Assembly (NCBI GenBank): GCA_003165115.1
Contig: PLSJ01000341.1
Coordinates: 1-9,464 of the forward strand
Source: Syntrophaceae bacterium
GTDB taxonomy: Bacteria; Desulfobacterota; Syntrophorhabdia; Syntrophorhabdales; WCHB1-27
DNA: 9,464 nucleotides
Direction: 5' to 3'
This document shows positions 1 to 6,323 of the stretch, one piece after another. Both the position numbers and the translations under genes were made by a program. Each line of letters opens with the position of its first letter. Positions within the stretch are counted from its first letter, which is position 1. Below the pieces are notes generated by a model. It was not told the DNA's origin, made no database searches, and saw only the letters and a program-made list of their open reading frames with translations.

Positions 1-465
1 TTTACCCTTATCGAGCTGCTCGTCGCGCTGGCGATAATAGGCATCCTGGGAGCGGCCGCCGCGCCGGGGGTGAGCCGATGGATCGAGGACTACAGGGTAA
101 GGGCCGCATCCCGGCAGCTCATGTCCGATATGCAATTCGCGAGAATGAAGGCCGTCGCGGACAAAGTCCAGTACCAGCTCTACTTCAATCCGGCAAACAA
201 CCAATACTGGGTGCAGGGGTGGAATCCGGTGACGTCGACGTGGAACCAGATCGGCAGCGCCCGGCAGCTCTCGAATGCGGCCAGCTCGGGCTACCAGCCC
301 GGCGTCACGCTCGCTTTTCCGACAAACGGCGACAAGACCGCCACCTTTTCGCCCACGGGCCAGGCGACGGCTGCGCTTACGGCGAGTTTTTCATCCGTCA
401 ATTACCAGAGGAACGTTGGCGTCACCACGACGGGGAGGGTACAGATTGTTCAGGTCAGGCCCTAG
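1..465 (+). CDS. FimT/GspH-family minor pilin (5' end outside window)
   Basis: A prepilin-like minor pseudopilin of a type IV pilus or related secretion system. The reading frame is open from base 1, and the first residues FTLIELLVALAIIGILGA are the prepilin signature beginning exactly at the mature N-terminal Phe, with Glu at +5; the leader peptide and start codon lie upstream of the window. The hydrophobic alpha-1 helix (about residues 1-22) is followed by the 'RxASRQLMSDMQFARMKAVAD' type of segment usual in GspH/FimT proteins and by a beta-rich C-terminal domain; 154 residues are visible. It would sit in the inner membrane until prepilin peptidase cleavage and then join the pilus tip or priming complex. 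It is the first visible gene of a four-gene pilin operon and overlaps the next gene by 20 nt. The family is clear; whether it is FimT, FimU or GspH cannot be decided here. Confidence 0.88.
   Translation, partial: FTLIELLVALAIIGILGAAAAPGVSRWIEDYRVRAASRQLMSDMQFARMKAVADKVQYQLYFNPANNQYWVQGWNPVTSTWNQIGSARQLSNAASSGYQPGVTLAFPTNGDKTATFSPTGQATAALTASFSSVNYQRNVGVTTTGRVQIVQVRP
434..439 (+). promoter_or_regulatory. Ribosome binding site for the PilV-like gene
   Basis: GGAGGG lies 6 nt before the TTG at 446, inside the end of the FimT-like gene. No ATG in this frame gives a sensible prepilin leader, so this site decides the TTG start. Confidence 0.6.
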
Positions 466-868
466 GGGCCTCACTCCCGGTGATGGGGGTTTTACCCTCA
501 TCGAGGTGCTCGTGGCGATCCTCCTCTTCGCCGTAGGCGCCCTCATGCTGGCCCAGATGCAGATTTTCAGCCTCCGGGGCGGCACCTTCGGCAGGGAGGC
601 GATGATCGCCACGACCCAGGCGCAGGCGCAGATGGAGATCCTCAAGGACCCCGTCCTGAGCCCGTTCGCCACGACCATCATCGCGCTGCCCACGAGTCTC
701 GCCGCGGGCACACAGGTGGCTTGTCCCACCGTGCCCGGCATGGTCCTGACCTACTGGAGAAGCGACCCGCCCGGAGGGGCGGTGCCGGAGCGCTTCGTAA
801 CCATCAACGTGCAGGTGACATGGAAAGGACAGACACTCACATTCAACACCGTCGTCTCAGAGGTGTAG
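446..868 (+). CDS. PilV-like type IV pilus minor pilin
   Basis: A minor pilin with a 15-residue leader ending in GDGG, then FTLIEVLVAILLFAVGALML, i.e. prepilin cleavage between Gly15 and Phe16 with Glu at mature +5. The hydrophobic segment reaches about residue 36. The 'VAILLF(A)VG' helix and the following Q-rich stretch with regularly spaced Ala and Gln match PilV/GspI-like proteins. It is 140 aa long, typical for the family. The TTG at 446 is chosen because it has a good ribosome binding site and gives a short basic leader; longer readings of the frame have no prepilin logic. It overlaps the upstream pilin gene by 20 nt and the downstream one by 49 nt, so translation is probably coupled. 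PilV proteins are thought to form the initiating tip complex with PilW, PilX and FimU. The exact orthology is inferred from order. Confidence 0.85.
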   Translation: MFRSGPRGLTPGDGGFTLIEVLVAILLFAVGALMLAQMQIFSLRGGTFGREAMIATTQAQAQMEILKDPVLSPFATTIIALPTSLAAGTQVACPTVPGMVLTYWRSDPPGGAVPERFVTINVQVTWKGQTLTFNTVVSEV

Positions 869-1596
869 CGGGTTTCAGCCTGATCGAGCTGCTGATCGTG
901 CTCGCCGTCAGCAGCATCCTCGCGCTCAGTCTCTGGTCGCTCGCCTCGACGCAGGAGAGGACCTACGGAAGCCAGGACAGCGCCTCGGAGACGCAGCAGA
1001 ACCTCAGGGTCGCCCTTCAGAACCTCACGCGGGACATCATGAGCGCGGGTCTCGGCCCCAAGTCGTCGACCATAAGCGGCCAGGATGCCAGCGCCTGGTA
1101 CAACGCGGCCAACGCCTGGAACCCGTTCAGCATCACCGCCACGTCCGTAGACATCATCGGCTGCGGCCAGGCGCCGGCGAACTTGTCCGTACAGGCGGTG
1201 GGCGGGACGAACACACTCACCCTCACGGCCGGTGGCGGGGCCGGCTTCGCGGCTTCCCAGAATATCAGCATCGCGGGCGTGGAGAACGCGGTGGTCCAAT
1301 CCGTGGCGGGCGATGTCCTTACGTTGAGCGCGAATATCTCCCTGACCCATCCGGCCCAGGCAAACGTCTATCCCCTGCGGTGGGTCACCTATACGGTGGC
1401 GGGCGGCATCCTCACCATGAACCAGCACGACGGCAAAGGGGCACAGGCTATCGCCTCCACCATCACGGCGATGGCGGTCACCGCGAGCGCCGCCGATCCC
1501 AAGGCGCTCACCGTGAGCCTCACGGGAACAACGTCAAGCGTCAGTGCGCCCGTCGTGTCGACGGTGACCGATACCTGCTACCGGCGGAACAGCTAG
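820..1596 (+). CDS. PilW-like type IV pilus minor pilin
   Basis: A minor pilin of 258 aa. The 18-residue basic leader ends in Gly18 and is followed by FSLIELLIVLAVSSILALSL, with Glu at mature +5. After the helix come the 'Q..L..ALQNLTRDIMSAGLG' segment usual in PilW proteins and a beta-rich body. Two cysteines, one in 'IIGCGQ' and one near the C-terminus ('DTCYRR'), could form a disulfide. The ATG at 820 is the only standard start in frame shortly before the prepilin motif; it has an AGGTGA element just upstream and lies 49 nt inside the PilV-like gene. Position after a PilV-like and before a PilX-like gene supports the PilW call. The protein would act in the pilus-tip priming complex. The name is given as a family, not as strict orthology. 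Confidence 0.85.
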   Translation: MERTDTHIQHRRLRGVAGFSLIELLIVLAVSSILALSLWSLASTQERTYGSQDSASETQQNLRVALQNLTRDIMSAGLGPKSSTISGQDASAWYNAANAWNPFSITATSVDIIGCGQAPANLSVQAVGGTNTLTLTAGGGAGFAASQNISIAGVENAVVQSVAGDVLTLSANISLTHPAQANVYPLRWVTYTVAGGILTMNQHDGKGAQAIASTITAMAVTASAADPKALTVSLTGTTSSVSAPVVSTVTDTCYRRNS

Positions 1597-1648
1597 GGAC
1601 GGACAGGGGAAATACGCGCGCGGCTCTTTTGAGGACCAGGCGTGAGAC

Positions 1649-1656
1649 AAGGAGGG
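1649..1656 (+). promoter_or_regulatory. Ribosome binding site for the PilX-like gene
   Basis: AAGGAGGG, the strongest Shine-Dalgarno match in the 63-nt gap between the PilW-like and PilX-like genes, stands 3-4 nt before a GTG at 1660. The GTG at 1642 and the ATG at 1699 in the same frame lack such a site. Confidence 0.55.
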
Positions 1657-1659
1657 CTT

Positions 1660-3423
1660 GTGAGAGAGGCAGGCAGACGACGCACCCCGCCGGGACGCAT
1701 GACACGGAACGCCCGAAAAGAGGGCGGGTTCGTGGTCTTCATCGTGATGATCCTCATCCTGTTCCTCACGGTGCTCGGTCTGGCCGCGAACAGGAACATC
1801 ATCACCGACATCGGCATCGCGGCGAACCATACCGGCTCGGTGCAGGCCCTTTACGCCGCCGAGGCCGGGGCCAACCTCGCCTTCAACCAGCTCTACGGGG
1901 CGCTTGCGACGCTCAACCCCGTCATACCGGCCCCGCAGACCCCTGCCATGGCGGGTTACACCTGGACGACCACCATCTCGACCGTGCCGTCGGGCGTGCC
2001 CACCGTGATCCAGAGGCCGGCCACGGGCACCTTTGCCGGGCTCACCGCCTTCGTGCAGACCTACAGGGTCACCTCCACGGCAACGGAGGCGAAGACGAAC
2101 GCAAAGAGCACGGTGACCATAGACGTGGAGGACCAGCTCATCCCCATATTCCAGTTCGGCGTCTTCTACAACAGCATCCTCGAGATCTTCCCCGGCGCCA
2201 ATATGACGTTCACCGGGTGGATACACTCGAACGGCGACCTTTACCTCGGCTCCAACGGCGCGACGCTGCAACTCAATTCGAACGTCACGACTGCCCACAA
2301 CATATTCGATTACCGTCTCGACAGCGCCGCGGCGGTCAACGCCGCGAACATCTATAAAACGGGGGCGCCGACGACGGTCAACGCCACGGATTTTCCACCC
2401 ATGAACCACGACAGCGTGACGGACACCAACCACAACGGCACCCCCGACTGGGTGGAATCGCACTATGCCAATGCGTGGAACGGGGGGGTGAGGACGCAGT
2501 ACGAGGGCATCACCCCCCTGAACGTCCCCATGCCCACGAACAACCCGGCCGACATCATCGGCACGGGGACGGGGAGCATGTATCAGCAGGCGAGCCTCAA
2601 GATCATCGACGGCGTGGGCTACGACGCAGCGGGCAACAACCTCAACTGGTGCAGCAAAAACACCGGCTACAAGAAGAACGGCTCCCTCGTCATCGACCCC
2701 GGCTGCAACTCCACGAACAACCAGAACCCCGTCGTCACGGCCGGCACGGTCTATGACTACCGGGAGGGGACGACGATGAACACGCTCGATATAAACATGG
2801 CCGCCCTGGCCGCTTACGCCCCGGCGAAGAACGCCCTCGTCGCCCCTCCGGCGGGGGACGACCCCGGCATACTCTACGTCTCTTCGTCGAGCGCAAACGG
2901 CGCGGTCCGTCTCGTGAGCGGCTCGACCATACCCCAGAACCAGGTAAACGGACAGGCGGCGGGCCTTACCGTCGCCACGCCGAACCCCGTGTACGTAAAA
3001 GGTGATTACAACAGCGTGTCAACGGCGCCGGCGGCGATCATCTCCGACGCCGTCACGATCCTCTCGAACAGTTGGAGCGACGCCTACACGTCGGGCACCG
3101 CGATAGGCGGGCGGACCGCTTCGCAGACCACGGTAAACGCGGCGGTCATGTCGGGCAACACGAGCACGTCGGGGAGCCAGTACAGCGGGGGCCTGGAGAA
3201 CTTCATGCGCTTTCTGGAGAATTGGAGCGGGGTCAACTACAACTACAACGGCTCCCTCGTCTGCCTCTGGCAGAGCAGCAAGGCCAAGTCCCCGTGGCCC
3301 AACACGGGGACCGTCTACAACGCGCCCGTGCGAAACTGGAGCTTCTCCATGGCGGTAAACGACCTGCCTCCGGGCACGCCGAGGGTGAGGATCACCGCCC
3401 GCGTAGGCTGGAGTGCGCACTAG
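1660..3423 (+). CDS. Long PilX-like pilus assembly protein
   Basis: A 587-aa protein with a PilX-type N-terminus: a basic leader (about 1-21), then a hydrophobic segment from GG22-23 to about residue 43 (FVVFIVMILILFLTVLGLAA), then 'NRNIITDIGIAANHTGSVQALYAAEAGANLAF', close to the PilX N-terminal pattern that ends in AAEAG. As in many PilX proteins, the +5 Glu of classical pilins is absent. Ordinary PilX is about 170-200 aa; here the beta-rich, Asn/Thr/Ser-rich C-terminal region is much longer. Residues 255-266 (D255, N257, N259, G260, D263, E266) resemble a calcium-binding EF-hand loop. The tail shows GGLENFMRFLENWSG (510-524) and LPPGTPRVR (569-577), which I recall from long deltaproteobacterial relatives. 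The GTG at 1660 is chosen for its ribosome binding site; 1642 and 1699 are alternatives. Last gene of the pilin operon; its stop codon touches a repeat. Role in the pilus tip is inferred. Confidence 0.8.
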   Translation: MREAGRRRTPPGRMTRNARKEGGFVVFIVMILILFLTVLGLAANRNIITDIGIAANHTGSVQALYAAEAGANLAFNQLYGALATLNPVIPAPQTPAMAGYTWTTTISTVPSGVPTVIQRPATGTFAGLTAFVQTYRVTSTATEAKTNAKSTVTIDVEDQLIPIFQFGVFYNSILEIFPGANMTFTGWIHSNGDLYLGSNGATLQLNSNVTTAHNIFDYRLDSAAAVNAANIYKTGAPTTVNATDFPPMNHDSVTDTNHNGTPDWVESHYANAWNGGVRTQYEGITPLNVPMPTNNPADIIGTGTGSMYQQASLKIIDGVGYDAAGNNLNWCSKNTGYKKNGSLVIDPGCNSTNNQNPVVTAGTVYDYREGTTMNTLDINMAALAAYAPAKNALVAPPAGDDPGILYVSSSSANGAVRLVSGSTIPQNQVNGQAAGLTVATPNPVYVKGDYNSVSTAPAAIISDAVTILSNSWSDAYTSGTAIGGRTASQTTVNAAVMSGNTSTSGSQYSGGLENFMRFLENWSGVNYNYNGSLVCLWQSSKAKSPWPNTGTVYNAPVRNWSFSMAVNDLPPGTPRVRITARVGWSAH

Positions 3424-3486
3424 CATTGGGGTTCAGCACCCCCTCCATGAGCAAAGCCCATGGAGCCTCCCCGCTCACAAAAGCAA
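3423..3486 (-). repeat. Structured repeat, copy 1 (two adjacent hairpins)
   Basis: Starts at the last base of the PilX-like stop codon. On + it reads GCATT, a 5-bp stem GGGGT (3428-3432) / ACCCC (3438-3442) with a TCAGC loop, then immediately a 10-bp stem CTCCATGAGC (3443-3452) / GCCCATGGAG (3456-3465) with an AAA loop, then a conserved tail CCCCGCTCACAAAAGCAA. The single A-C mismatch on + (3450/3458) is a U-G pair on -, so minus-strand RNA pairs fully. The first 39 nt are identical to copy 2, 70 nt further on, and the 3' tail is also shared. No terminator-like T-run follows on either strand. Confidence 0.85.
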
Positions 3487-3492
3487 CGAATG

Positions 3493-3572
3493 GCATTGGG
3501 GTTCAGCACCCCCTCCATGAGCAAAGCCCATCGGGGTGCCCGCTTGCGGGTCGTCCCCGCTCACAAAAGCAA
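3493..3572 (-). repeat. Structured repeat, copy 2 (variant with extra hairpin)
   Basis: Bases 3493-3531 are identical to 3423-3461 and 3554-3572 to 3468-3486. Between these blocks copy 2 has different sequence: the right arm of the second stem is replaced after its first six bases by a 28-nt segment that folds on itself, CGGGG (3532-3536) / CCCCG (3555-3559) outside and CCCGC (3539-3543) / GCGGG (3546-3550) inside. Lies between copy 1 and the end of the sigma-factor gene, in the same orientation. Confidence 0.85.
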
Positions 3573-3589
3573 TTTATAGGGAAGGATGC

Positions 3590-4486
3590 TTAAAGCTCGA
3601 GCTTTCTCAGCTCCGTCTCGAAGCGGTCGCTGAACTTTTTCATTATCCTGTGCTCTATCTGGCGCACCCTCTCCCTGGAGATGCGAAAACGGAGGCCGAT
3701 CTGCTGGAGGGTATTCGGCTCCTCCGCCATGGTGCGGTGGTTGAAAATGAAGAGCTCCTTGTCGTTGAGCGTCGTCCTGAACTCTGCCACTTTCTTTGCC
3801 AGTATCTCCCTGTTTTCCTTGCTCGCCACTTCTTCCTCTATGTTGTCGTCGGAGCTCATCAGGTCCGCGACGGTCTCCTCGCCCTGATCGTAGAGGGGAA
3901 ATTCCAGGGAAATGTCCGGGGAGGAGAGGCGCTTCTCCATGTCTTCGACCTCCGTCACCCTGACGTCCAGGCTGCTCGCTATTTCCTGGGGAGCGGGAAA
4001 AATGCCTGCTTCCTCCAGCCTCTTCTTTTCCTTGTGGAGCCGGTAGAAGAGCTTTCTCTGGCCTTGGGTGGTGCCTACCTTGACGATGCTCCAGGAATCC
4101 ATGATATGTTTCAGGATGTAAGCCCTTATCCAGAAGGAGGCATAGGTGGAAAAGCGGGTGCCCTTGTAGGGGTTATACTTTTTCACTGCGTGGACGAGCC
4201 CCACGTTTCCCTCCTGGATCAGGTCGAGCACGTTCAGGTACGAATTGTAGTATTCGAGGGCTATCTTGACGACGAGCTTGAGGTTCGACACGACGAGCTT
4301 CTGCGCGGAGCCCGCGTCCTTGAAGCGGTGCGCCTTCTCGGCGATCTCCCGCTCTTCGTCGCGCGTGAGGACCTGGTACCGTGAAACCTCGGAGAGATAT
4401 TTTTTGAGCGGATCGAAAGGCAGGACCTCCTCGTCCTGCGCCGCTGCCGGACCCTTTCCGTCTTCGAGAATGGTTTCTGGAAGCAA
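3590..4486 (-). CDS. rpoH: RNA polymerase sigma factor, sigma-32 (RpoH)-like
   Basis: A group-3-like sigma-70 family factor of 298 aa that would direct RNA polymerase to a set of promoters, classically heat-shock genes. In order: a region 1.2-like DPLKKYLSEV (25-34), region 2 from about 64 to 140 with LVVSNLKLVVKIA, DLIQEGNVGLVHAVKKYNP and the aromatic-rich FSTYASFWIRAYI, the RpoH-box-like QRKLFYRL (143-150), a region 3 helix bundle to about 190, and region 4.2 with the helix-turn-helix TLQQIGLRFRISRERVRQIE (259-278). Length fits RpoH (about 285-300). The TTG at 4486 is 3 nt after the xdhC stop, with AAAGG 8 nt upstream; no ATG lies near the N-terminus. It is the last gene of the minus-strand cluster, so it is likely co-transcribed and translationally coupled with the Mo-cofactor genes. 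Being the organism's main heat-shock factor is not shown; it may be a paralogue. Confidence 0.88.
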   Translation of the reverse strand: MLPETILEDGKGPAAAQDEEVLPFDPLKKYLSEVSRYQVLTRDEEREIAEKAHRFKDAGSAQKLVVSNLKLVVKIALEYYNSYLNVLDLIQEGNVGLVHAVKKYNPYKGTRFSTYASFWIRAYILKHIMDSWSIVKVGTTQGQRKLFYRLHKEKKRLEEAGIFPAPQEIASSLDVRVTEVEDMEKRLSSPDISLEFPLYDQGEETVADLMSSDDNIEEEVASKENREILAKKVAEFRTTLNDKELFIFNHRTMAEEPNTLQQIGLRFRISRERVRQIEHRIMKKFSDRFETELRKLEL

Positions 4487-4489
4487 AAA

Positions 4490-5485
4490 TTACGCCTTTC
4501 GTTTTACCGCGATAAGCTCCGCAACGATGCTGATTGCGATCTCCTGCGGCGTCTCCGCATCTATCGCAAGGCCGATGGGCGCGTGAACGGACTTCAGGAT
4601 GTCTTCGTCGAAGCCCTTCTCTCTCAGGTGGGTCAGGATGAGGGCGCTCTTCCTCCTGCTCCCGATCATGCCCACGTAACGGGTGGGCCTCTTCAAAACC
4701 TCTTCGAGGACGAGCGCGTCATGCTTGTGCCCCCTCGTCACCACGGCCACGTACTCGTTTCCAAAAAAATGGAGCTGCTCGAATACGTGCCGGAAGTCGT
4801 CGACGACGATATCGCGGACCTCGGGGAACCTCTCCCTGTTCGCGAAATCCTCACGGTCATCCACCACGACCACGTTGAAATCGACCATCGCCGCCGCCTT
4901 TGCTACATATTGTGAAATGTGACCGGCGCCAAACAGGTAAAAGAGCGAAGAAGAGGTTGTCGGCTCGACGAGGATCCCCTCGCCGATGACCGGCCCTCCC
5001 TCCAGGTATGACCCCAGATGCTCTCGTATTTCCTCTCCCGGATCGTCACCCGTCACCCGACCGTCAGCCCCGACAAGGCTCTTGGAGAGCGAGCTTTCTG
5101 AGAACCTGGTGATAATTAAAGCATCCTTGCCCCTTTTTTCAAGGTCTCTCGCTTCCGCGTAGACATTTTTGTACTTGTCGAGGACCGGTTCGAGGAAGAT
5201 ATCGACGTTCCCCCCGCATATCATCCCCTCATCCTCGACGATGCGGCCGTCCAAACGGTAGTGCAGGAGCTTCACTTTCCCCGTCTTCACGACGCCCTTC
5301 GCCGCCTGCCACACCTCAGCCTCGACGCAGCCACCTCCCACGGTGCCGAAAATGCGGCCGTCATCCCCTACGAACATCTTCGCCCCGGCTTCCCTGGGGG
5401 CCGCTCCCATCTTCTTTATGATAGTGGCGAGGGAGCCGCCCCTTCCCCTCGACAGATAGTCCTGAACAGCCTCGTAGATATCCAC
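4490..5485 (-). CDS. xdhC: XdhC/CoxI-family molybdenum hydroxylase maturation protein
   Basis: XdhC proteins bind molybdopterin cofactor, help its sulfuration and deliver it to xanthine dehydrogenase-type molybdenum hydroxylases in the cytoplasm. This 331-aa protein has both family domains: the XdhC/CoxI N-terminal part with GTVGGGCVE (47-55) and GMICGG (87-92, the conserved cysteine motif), and a C-terminal Rossmann-like domain with LFGAGHIS (184-191), VVVVDDRE (205-212), VVTRGHKHD (248-256), YVGMIGSRRK (270-279) and HAPIGLAIDAETPQEIA (301-317). The GTG at 5485 has GGAGGGG (5490-5496) 4 nt upstream. It lies 33 nt after yqeB and 3 nt before the sigma-factor gene. Context with yqeB and a MocA-like gene points to a selenium-dependent hydroxylase rather than ordinary xanthine dehydrogenase. 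No structural hydroxylase gene is in the window. Confidence 0.92.
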   Translation of the reverse strand: MDIYEAVQDYLSRGRGGSLATIIKKMGAAPREAGAKMFVGDDGRIFGTVGGGCVEAEVWQAAKGVVKTGKVKLLHYRLDGRIVEDEGMICGGNVDIFLEPVLDKYKNVYAEARDLEKRGKDALIITRFSESSLSKSLVGADGRVTGDDPGEEIREHLGSYLEGGPVIGEGILVEPTTSSSLFYLFGAGHISQYVAKAAAMVDFNVVVVDDREDFANRERFPEVRDIVVDDFRHVFEQLHFFGNEYVAVVTRGHKHDALVLEEVLKRPTRYVGMIGSRRKSALILTHLREKGFDEDILKSVHAPIGLAIDAETPQEIAISIVAELIAVKRKA

Positions 5486-5518
5486 TCTACCCCTCCATAA
5501 ACGGGCAATATCGAATCG

Positions 5519-6322
5519 CTATACGTTAAACCGGTGCATTATCGTTTCCAGCACGCCGCCCGCGATGGAGCGGGCCTTGTCCGAGATGGTGGCGCAGTGG
5601 CTCACATCCCTGCTCGGGTCGACGTCGCCGACCTTCTCGTTGTGTTCCACGACGATGGGCCTGATGAGGCCGCGCACGACGCCGTCTATCGCGGCCCGGA
5701 CCGGGGTTCGGTCCACGTACAGCACCACGTCGTCTTTCTTCACCATGTCCCCGATCGCTTTTACCTGCGAGACCATGCCCGGATGCGGGGCGCGAAGCAC
5801 CCTCTCTTCGGTCTTGCCCATGATGTCGCCGGGGATCCTGGTAAAGGCTTCCGCCTCTCCCGCGTAAATCACCCTGCCCAGGTGATGCCCCCTGTTGCTC
5901 TCTATGATCGCGTCCACGTCATCGGGGGCCTTAAACCCCGGACCAACCCCGATCACCAGCCCGGCTTTCGGCACACGCTCCCTGACCGACCCCTTCGGCC
6001 TCTTTATCATGGTCGCGTCTATGAGCACGTCCGGCTCGACCGTCTTCAGGAAGGCACCTTCCTCATCGACCAACACGGCTATCGCCTGCCTGTCCCAGAT
6101 CGCCTGGACGGCGCCCGGTGAGTCCGCCAGCTCCGCCCTCACCCCCTCCACCTCCATGGCGCCCGCGTGCACCGCTTCCGAAAAGGCGACAAGCCTCCGC
6201 ACCGTGAGCGGCGAGCGCATCTCCGACATGAGGATGCGGGTAAAACGGGACGAGAAGAGGCGGTGGGCTATGCCCGAGGCCATCTCGCCGGCGCCCAGAA
6301 CCACGATGGTAAGGCTTCTCAT
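5519..6322 (-). CDS. yqeB: Selenium-dependent molybdenum cofactor biosynthesis protein YqeB
   Basis: A 267-aa member of the EF2563/YqeB family, a marker of organisms that use a labile selenium cofactor in molybdenum hydroxylases; its chemical role is unsettled. A Rossmann-like start VVLGAGEMASGIA (7-19) is followed by MIKRPKG (105-111), GVGPGFKAPDDVD (125-137), the signature ESNRGHHLGR (141-150), and a C-terminal part with a lipoyl/biotinyl-like 'ERVLRAPHPGMVSQVKAIGDMV' segment (173-194) and SHCATISDKARSIAGGVLE (241-259). Length is usual. The ATG at 6322 is 1 nt after the stop of the molybdopterin-binding gene and has AGGAAGG (6327-6333) 4 nt upstream, so translation is coupled. The usual partner yqeC is not in the window. 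Family assignment is firm; the selenium link comes from family knowledge. Confidence 0.92.
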   Translation of the reverse strand: MRSLTIVVLGAGEMASGIAHRLFSSRFTRILMSEMRSPLTVRRLVAFSEAVHAGAMEVEGVRAELADSPGAVQAIWDRQAIAVLVDEEGAFLKTVEPDVLIDATMIKRPKGSVRERVPKAGLVIGVGPGFKAPDDVDAIIESNRGHHLGRVIYAGEAEAFTRIPGDIMGKTEERVLRAPHPGMVSQVKAIGDMVKKDDVVLYVDRTPVRAAIDGVVRGLIRPIVVEHNEKVGDVDPSRDVSHCATISDKARSIAGGVLETIMHRFNV

Positions 6323-6323
6323 G

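Noticed and set aside
1380..2463. Open frames overlapping the PilW-like and PilX-like genes on both strands
   Set aside because: Arg/His/Gly-rich low-complexity products typical of shifted GC-rich frames; they conflict with well supported pilin genes.
3423..3531. Two identical 39-nt repeats with a 31-nt gap, resembling a minimal CRISPR unit
   Set aside because: The gap is itself partly conserved element sequence, a diverged third copy lies 5 kb away, and there are no further spacers or cas genes.
3423..3590. Bidirectional intrinsic terminator between the convergent genes
   Set aside because: The hairpins are strong but neither strand has a T-run directly after them.
3536..4384. Long plus-strand open frame opposite the sigma-factor gene
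   Set aside because: It mirrors the complete, motif-rich sigma factor; the antisense product has no recognisable domain and begins inside the repeat.
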